Assembly: GCF_037042905.1 (NCBI RefSeq)
Contig: NC_087245.1
Coordinates: forward strand, 12,090,501 to 12,154,500
Direction of reading: 5' to 3'
Length of the DNA stretch: 64,000 nt
DNA from: Lytechinus pictus
Taxonomy: Eukaryota > Echinodermata > Echinoidea > Temnopleuroida > Toxopneustidae
Within the stretch, counting starts at the first letter, position 1. The number at the start of each line of letters is the position of its first letter. A program made the position numbers and the translations under genes. Of this stretch, positions 60,110 to 64,000 are shown in pieces. The notes below the pieces were generated by a model. That model was not told the origin of the DNA and did not search any database. It was given only the letters and a program-made list of their open reading frames with translations.

Positions 60110-61310
60110 ATTTATTTATTTACTTATTTTCTATATTTTTACTGCAGGAAAGACCTGTTCAGTTATGCAAAATGCTTTCCAAAAGCGCCCTGCAGTTTAA
60201 CAAATAACTCAACACCATAGCAATTCAATGCATGTAACATATAATAAAGTAAAAACAGAATACATTATGTACATACTACATAATACATATAGAGTGAATC
60301 AACAATTATCATGGAATCATTACATCTACATCAAGTTATTTTGTGTAATTACATGTATGACAGTCAGAACTTTAACGATTTGGTGTTTTTTTTAAATGCA
60401 TGGAGCGACGTGAATTTTTGTATACCACAAGGGAGCGAATTGAATAAGACGGCAGCAACATATTCAAAATATTTCCTTTTATAGTCCGTCCTTGGGCAGG
60501 GTATTGGAAGGGGACATTGTTCAGAATATCGTGTTTTATAAGTTACATAACGTTTGCAGTCAGATAAGTGGTCCCAGATAAGCTGGGGCTAAATCGTTTT
60601 GTATTTTGAAAGCAAGAACAAAAATATTGATCTTTGATATGTCCTCCACTGTTTGCCATTTGAGTTCAATTCATGTTTAATTAGATACATGTTCTCCCCA
60701 TTTCATGCCAGAGTAAAGTGTTACACCCACAAGTATTTGATCATATTTACATTTTTATGGGTTCATTTATCTATTTGTATATGGGTTATTTTCTATAGTA
60801 TATTTTATCATTAAAGCATAATTTTTCAATCTTTTCCTATGACCAAAAGCCATAATTTTTTTTCTTTTTATGCAAATGCATGCCGTTAAGATTGAGCCAG
60901 TTACAGATAACATCAAAATCACTTTCTAGATTTGTTTAACTTCCTTATATAATACATCATGACAGAATAGAGCAGTATCATCACATAAAGACACATTTCG
61001 GAATTAAAATTCAAATTCAAGTTACATGTATCATTGATAAAAATACAAAATATTAATGGACCCATTATGGATCCCTGTGGGACGCCTGATCTAATTTTTA
61101 CACTTTCACTGACACCATTATTTACTACGACAAACTGTCTCCTGTCTGTTAAATATGCTTTCATCCAATCATATTCGTTACCCTTAATTCCGTAATACTT
61201 CAGTTTTCCAAGAATGGAATTGTCTGGTATAACATCAAATGCTTAATGTAAATCGGGGAAAGTACCTCCGATCATTCGCCCCTGATCCAATTTTTAGTCT
61301 GTAATTTCAG
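60110..61310 (-). mobile_element. Damaged non-LTR retrotransposon, copy B
   Basis: Read on the minus strand, about 61250-60919 encodes LGKLKYYGIKGNEYDWMKAY, then SGVPQGSIMGPLIF (reverse transcriptase motif B) and FINDTCN. The YxDD catalytic motif that should follow LY is destroyed by a one-base frameshift near 60975. Around 60420-60600 remnants of the C-terminal region are seen. The 3' end has tgcagggcgcctt-type and cctgttcag-type blocks shared with copy A and an (aata)n tail. Inactive. Confidence 0.8.
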
Positions 61311-61317
61311 TTATTTA

Positions 61318-62760
61318 TTTATTTATTATTTATTTATTTTGTTTTATTTATTTTATACTGCAGGGTAGGCCTGTTCAGTTCTTAAAACTGCTTTACAAAG
61401 GCGCCCTGCAGTTTAAAATACATGTCAAGATAACTATGAACAACAACAACAAACAACATCAAAAATACAAAATACAAAATATCTAACATCAGAAACAATT
61501 AACACCAAAATATAGAGTGGGAAGTGACAGTTTAAACATACATAGCATTGTAAATCAAAGGAATATCATTTCGCTCTTTATCAATTCGTATGAAAGGCTT
61601 TGCATAATTTTTTAAAAACTAACAAGGAGGTACAAACTTGTAAATTTGAAGGAAGTGCATTAAATAATTTGGGTCCGACATATGCGAAAGATTTTCTTTT
61701 ATGTTCAATTCTAGCTTTGGGAAGCTGAAGGGGGCATCGTAAAGAATACCGTGTCCTGTATTTCACGGGCCGTTTACATACTAAAGGTTTTAAATAATTT
61801 GGAACTAAATCATTCATTATTTTATATACAAGAACACAATACTGATATTTTATACGCTGATCTACTGATTGCCACTTCAGTGACTGCAACAAAGAAATTT
61901 GTGATGTATTATAATCTTTTTTCAAAAGCATTCTGGCATATTTATTTTGAAGTTTTTGTATCTTATCTAAATGTATTTTTGCACTGCTTCCCCAAGATGT
62001 AATACAGTAATCAATGTAAGGTAAAACCATAGAAAAGTACAGCTTCTTCATAATATCAAAGGACAGTAAGTGCTTAATCCGCCTTACACAACCTATTGCC
62101 CGAGATATTTTACAAACGATATTAGTAATATGTTCGCACCAAGTCAAGCCCGGATCGAGCATGACACCTAAGTATTTAATCTTTTTTACATTTTCTAATT
62201 GTATGTTCCTGAATTTCACTGACAAATGAGCACCCCTCAACTTTTTCTTTTGACCAAATTCCATGGCTTTTGTTTTTTGCGGGTGTAAATGCATATTATT
62301 TAAGTCTAGCCATTTACTTATTGAATCAAAATCATCTTGCAAATACTTTTGTACCTCCTTAATTGATTCACCGTGATTAAAAATGGCGGTATCATCAGCA
62401 TAAAGAGACATTTTAGAATGTACATGCAATTTCAAATTACACATGTCATTAATAAAAATACAAAATATCAATGGACATTAGACATGTAGTAGTAGAATGC
62501 AAAGGTCTAAAACCTGTCTGGGAATTCGTTAGCAGTTTGTTTTCATTCAAGTATTCATATAGTTAATTGTGGATTGCTCTTTCTAGTATTTGAGACAAGG
62601 GACGTAGAACAGATATCGGTCTAAAATTATCGACATCATTATGACCCTCCTTTATGCATTGGAATAATTCTTGCCGTCTTTAAATCTCTTGGAATAGTAC
62701 ACGTTCGCAATGTCATATTGTATTCATAGATGAATCAGATGAATAATCCTGTTAAAGGGA
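61318..62760 (-). mobile_element. Damaged non-LTR retrotransposon, copy A, with reverse-transcriptase ORF fragment
   Basis: An uninterrupted minus-strand frame at 61581-62471 encodes the back half of a reverse transcriptase: FCIFINDMCN, SLYADDTAIF with the catalytic YADD at 62391-62402, KIKYLGVMLD, YCITSWGS and IQKLQNKYARML, the last typical of the Jockey/CR1/L2 group. Upstream (62500-62600) pieces such as LYEYLNENKLLTNSQTGFRP are joined directly to the PLIFCIF block, so motifs A and B are deleted. The 3' end lies in an (aaat)n tail at about 61318. The copy cannot retrotranspose on its own. Confidence 0.85.
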
Positions 62761-62819
62761 ATTAAATGGGTATTAAAACATCCCGTTTTCAAGTCAGTAT
62801 ACATCAAATATATTTCCTC

Positions 62820-64000
62820 GCACTTCGAGTTTTATTATTTTTATGTATAGTCTCAGTAGTGACATATGCTTCTTTCGCATGACTACTTAATGGGATTGCC
62901 CCATGCTTAAGGTCTGAATATAAAACATTTTCAGTCCTTGCTTACGTTCGTATTAGTGGATTGGTGAGACATGCCTGCTTTTCATGAATTCCTAAAAACA
63001 GTCCTTAAAATGTCCCTATTTCTGGTCTAAATATATATTTAAAAAATCAGCTCGCGCTTCGCGCTCGCATCATTTGGTTAATAAAGTAAGTACGGTCTTA
63101 GTGAATTCCTACAAACAAGCCTTAGAATACCCCTCTCCAGTTTTGAAATTCAAAAATTTTCAAATTGCGCTTTGCGCTCGCAATGTTTGATTAGTGAGAT
63201 ACGTATAATGTTCATGATTACAATGACTAGACAAAGTGCTTCAAGGGATGGTCCAGGCTGGATATATTTATATCTCAATAAATTGAGTAAAATTCACAAA
63301 GCAAAATGTTGAAAATTTGATCGAAATCAGATAACAAATAAGAAGTTATTGAATTCTTAAGATTTGCATAATTCCGGTGAAACAGCTCTAGACATGTCTT
63401 TATGAATATTCATTTGATTGGCTGATGATGTCATATCCCCACTTGTTCTTTTGTATTTTATTATATGAAATTAGGTTTATTCAAAATATTTCTACCAAGA
63501 ACTAAAACAATTGGATTGACAACTGATTAAGTGCATTAGTTATATATTGCTGCAACTTATTTCATCATAATGGAGACACATCATTTACACATGTATGAAA
63601 TAATGAAACATTTATGAGTTTATGTAATAACATAAGAAAAATGAAAGTGGGGATGTGACATCATGAGCCCACCTAATGAATATTCATGACGATGTGCATA
63701 TAACTGTTTTCACAAAATATTGAAAGTTTAAAGTTCGATAACTTGTGAACCCAGTGAACCCTTTGAATTTTACTCTATTTATTTAGATATAAATATTTTC
63801 AGCCCAGACCATTTTCAGCCCGGACTCGCACTTCGCGCTCGCATTGTTTCTTCTGTGAGACGGGTACGTATCATGATGACAAAGATTTGCTTACAATGTC
63901 CTTTTTTTAGGTCTGATACCGTCTGAATATCAAACATTTTTCAGCTCGCGCTTCGCGCTCGCGTTATGTGATCAGTGAGATACATATCCGTTTAATGGCA
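62820..64000. repeat. Dispersed CTTCGCGCTCGC-containing repeat region
   Basis: gctcgcgcttcgcgctcgc or close variants occur near 63050, 63168, 63828 and 63943, each followed by a gtgagayacgtat-like block. The spacing suggests diverged tandem units, interrupted by the element at 63244-63812. Related words (gcgagcacgaagagcgtgct) appear at 34090 and 34180. Confidence 0.65.
63244..63812. mobile_element. MITE related to 14469-15940, uninterrupted
   Basis: Starts caagggatggtccaggctgg and ends ttttcagcccagaccattt. The interior matches 14469-15003 (gaaaatttgatcgaaatcag, aacagctctagacatgtc-type, cataagaaaaatgaaagt). The termini are diverged and TTAA is not evident. Confidence 0.65.

Noticed and set aside
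1-64000. CRISPR arrays, bacterial operons or phage genes
   Set aside because: The genes are intron-split and animal-type; the short repeats are microsatellites, minisatellites or inverted-repeat elements, without regular spacers.

Overview
The window is eukaryotic and AT-rich. It carries intron-split genes with GT-AG junctions, very few long ORFs, and a dense load of short inverted-repeat elements, microsatellites and poly-G tracts. The protein families (an expanded-type Death-domain protein, a C-type lectin joined to a PAN-like domain, SLC16 and SLC17 transporters, a histamine N-methyltransferase-like enzyme) and the repeats suggest a marine invertebrate deuterostome, most likely a sea urchin or other echinoderm. 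The species was inferred, not tested by any search.

I reconstructed gene models by hand from splice sites, reading phase and family similarity. (1) 9533-18195, plus strand: six exons for a 297-residue protein with an N-terminal Death domain and a C-terminal membrane anchor. (2) 24202-30646, minus strand: five exons for a complete 522-residue SLC16 (monocarboxylate-transporter-type) carrier. (3) 35269-46221, plus strand: six exons for a 286-residue secreted protein with signal peptide, C-type lectin domain, Ser/Thr-rich linker and PAN/apple-like domain. (4) 48285-56231, minus strand: eight exons (421 residues) of an SLC17 (sialin/vesicular-glutamate-type) carrier; its first coding exon is not certain, with a weak candidate at 56491-56568. 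(5) 56772-56976, plus strand: the first coding exon of a histamine N-methyltransferase-like gene, with no continuation found up to base 64000.

The rest is mostly mobile DNA. There are TTAA-flanked palindromic MITEs, a TA-flanked mariner-type MITE, several other hairpin or terminal-inverted-repeat elements, two tRNA-derived SINEs, a decayed hAT (ZMYM/TTF-type) transposase fragment, and two damaged non-LTR retrotransposon copies in tandem. Two copies of one repeat family carry arrays of perfect DR1 nuclear-receptor half-site pairs. Bases 1-9490 hold no gene I can support.

The genes are not an operon and have separate functions. Points of most interest are the membrane-anchored Death-domain protein, the lectin-PAN architecture, substitutions at substrate-site residues in the SLC17 and HNMT-like genes, and a MITE that appears to supply the last codons, stop and a possible polyadenylation signal of the SLC17 gene.
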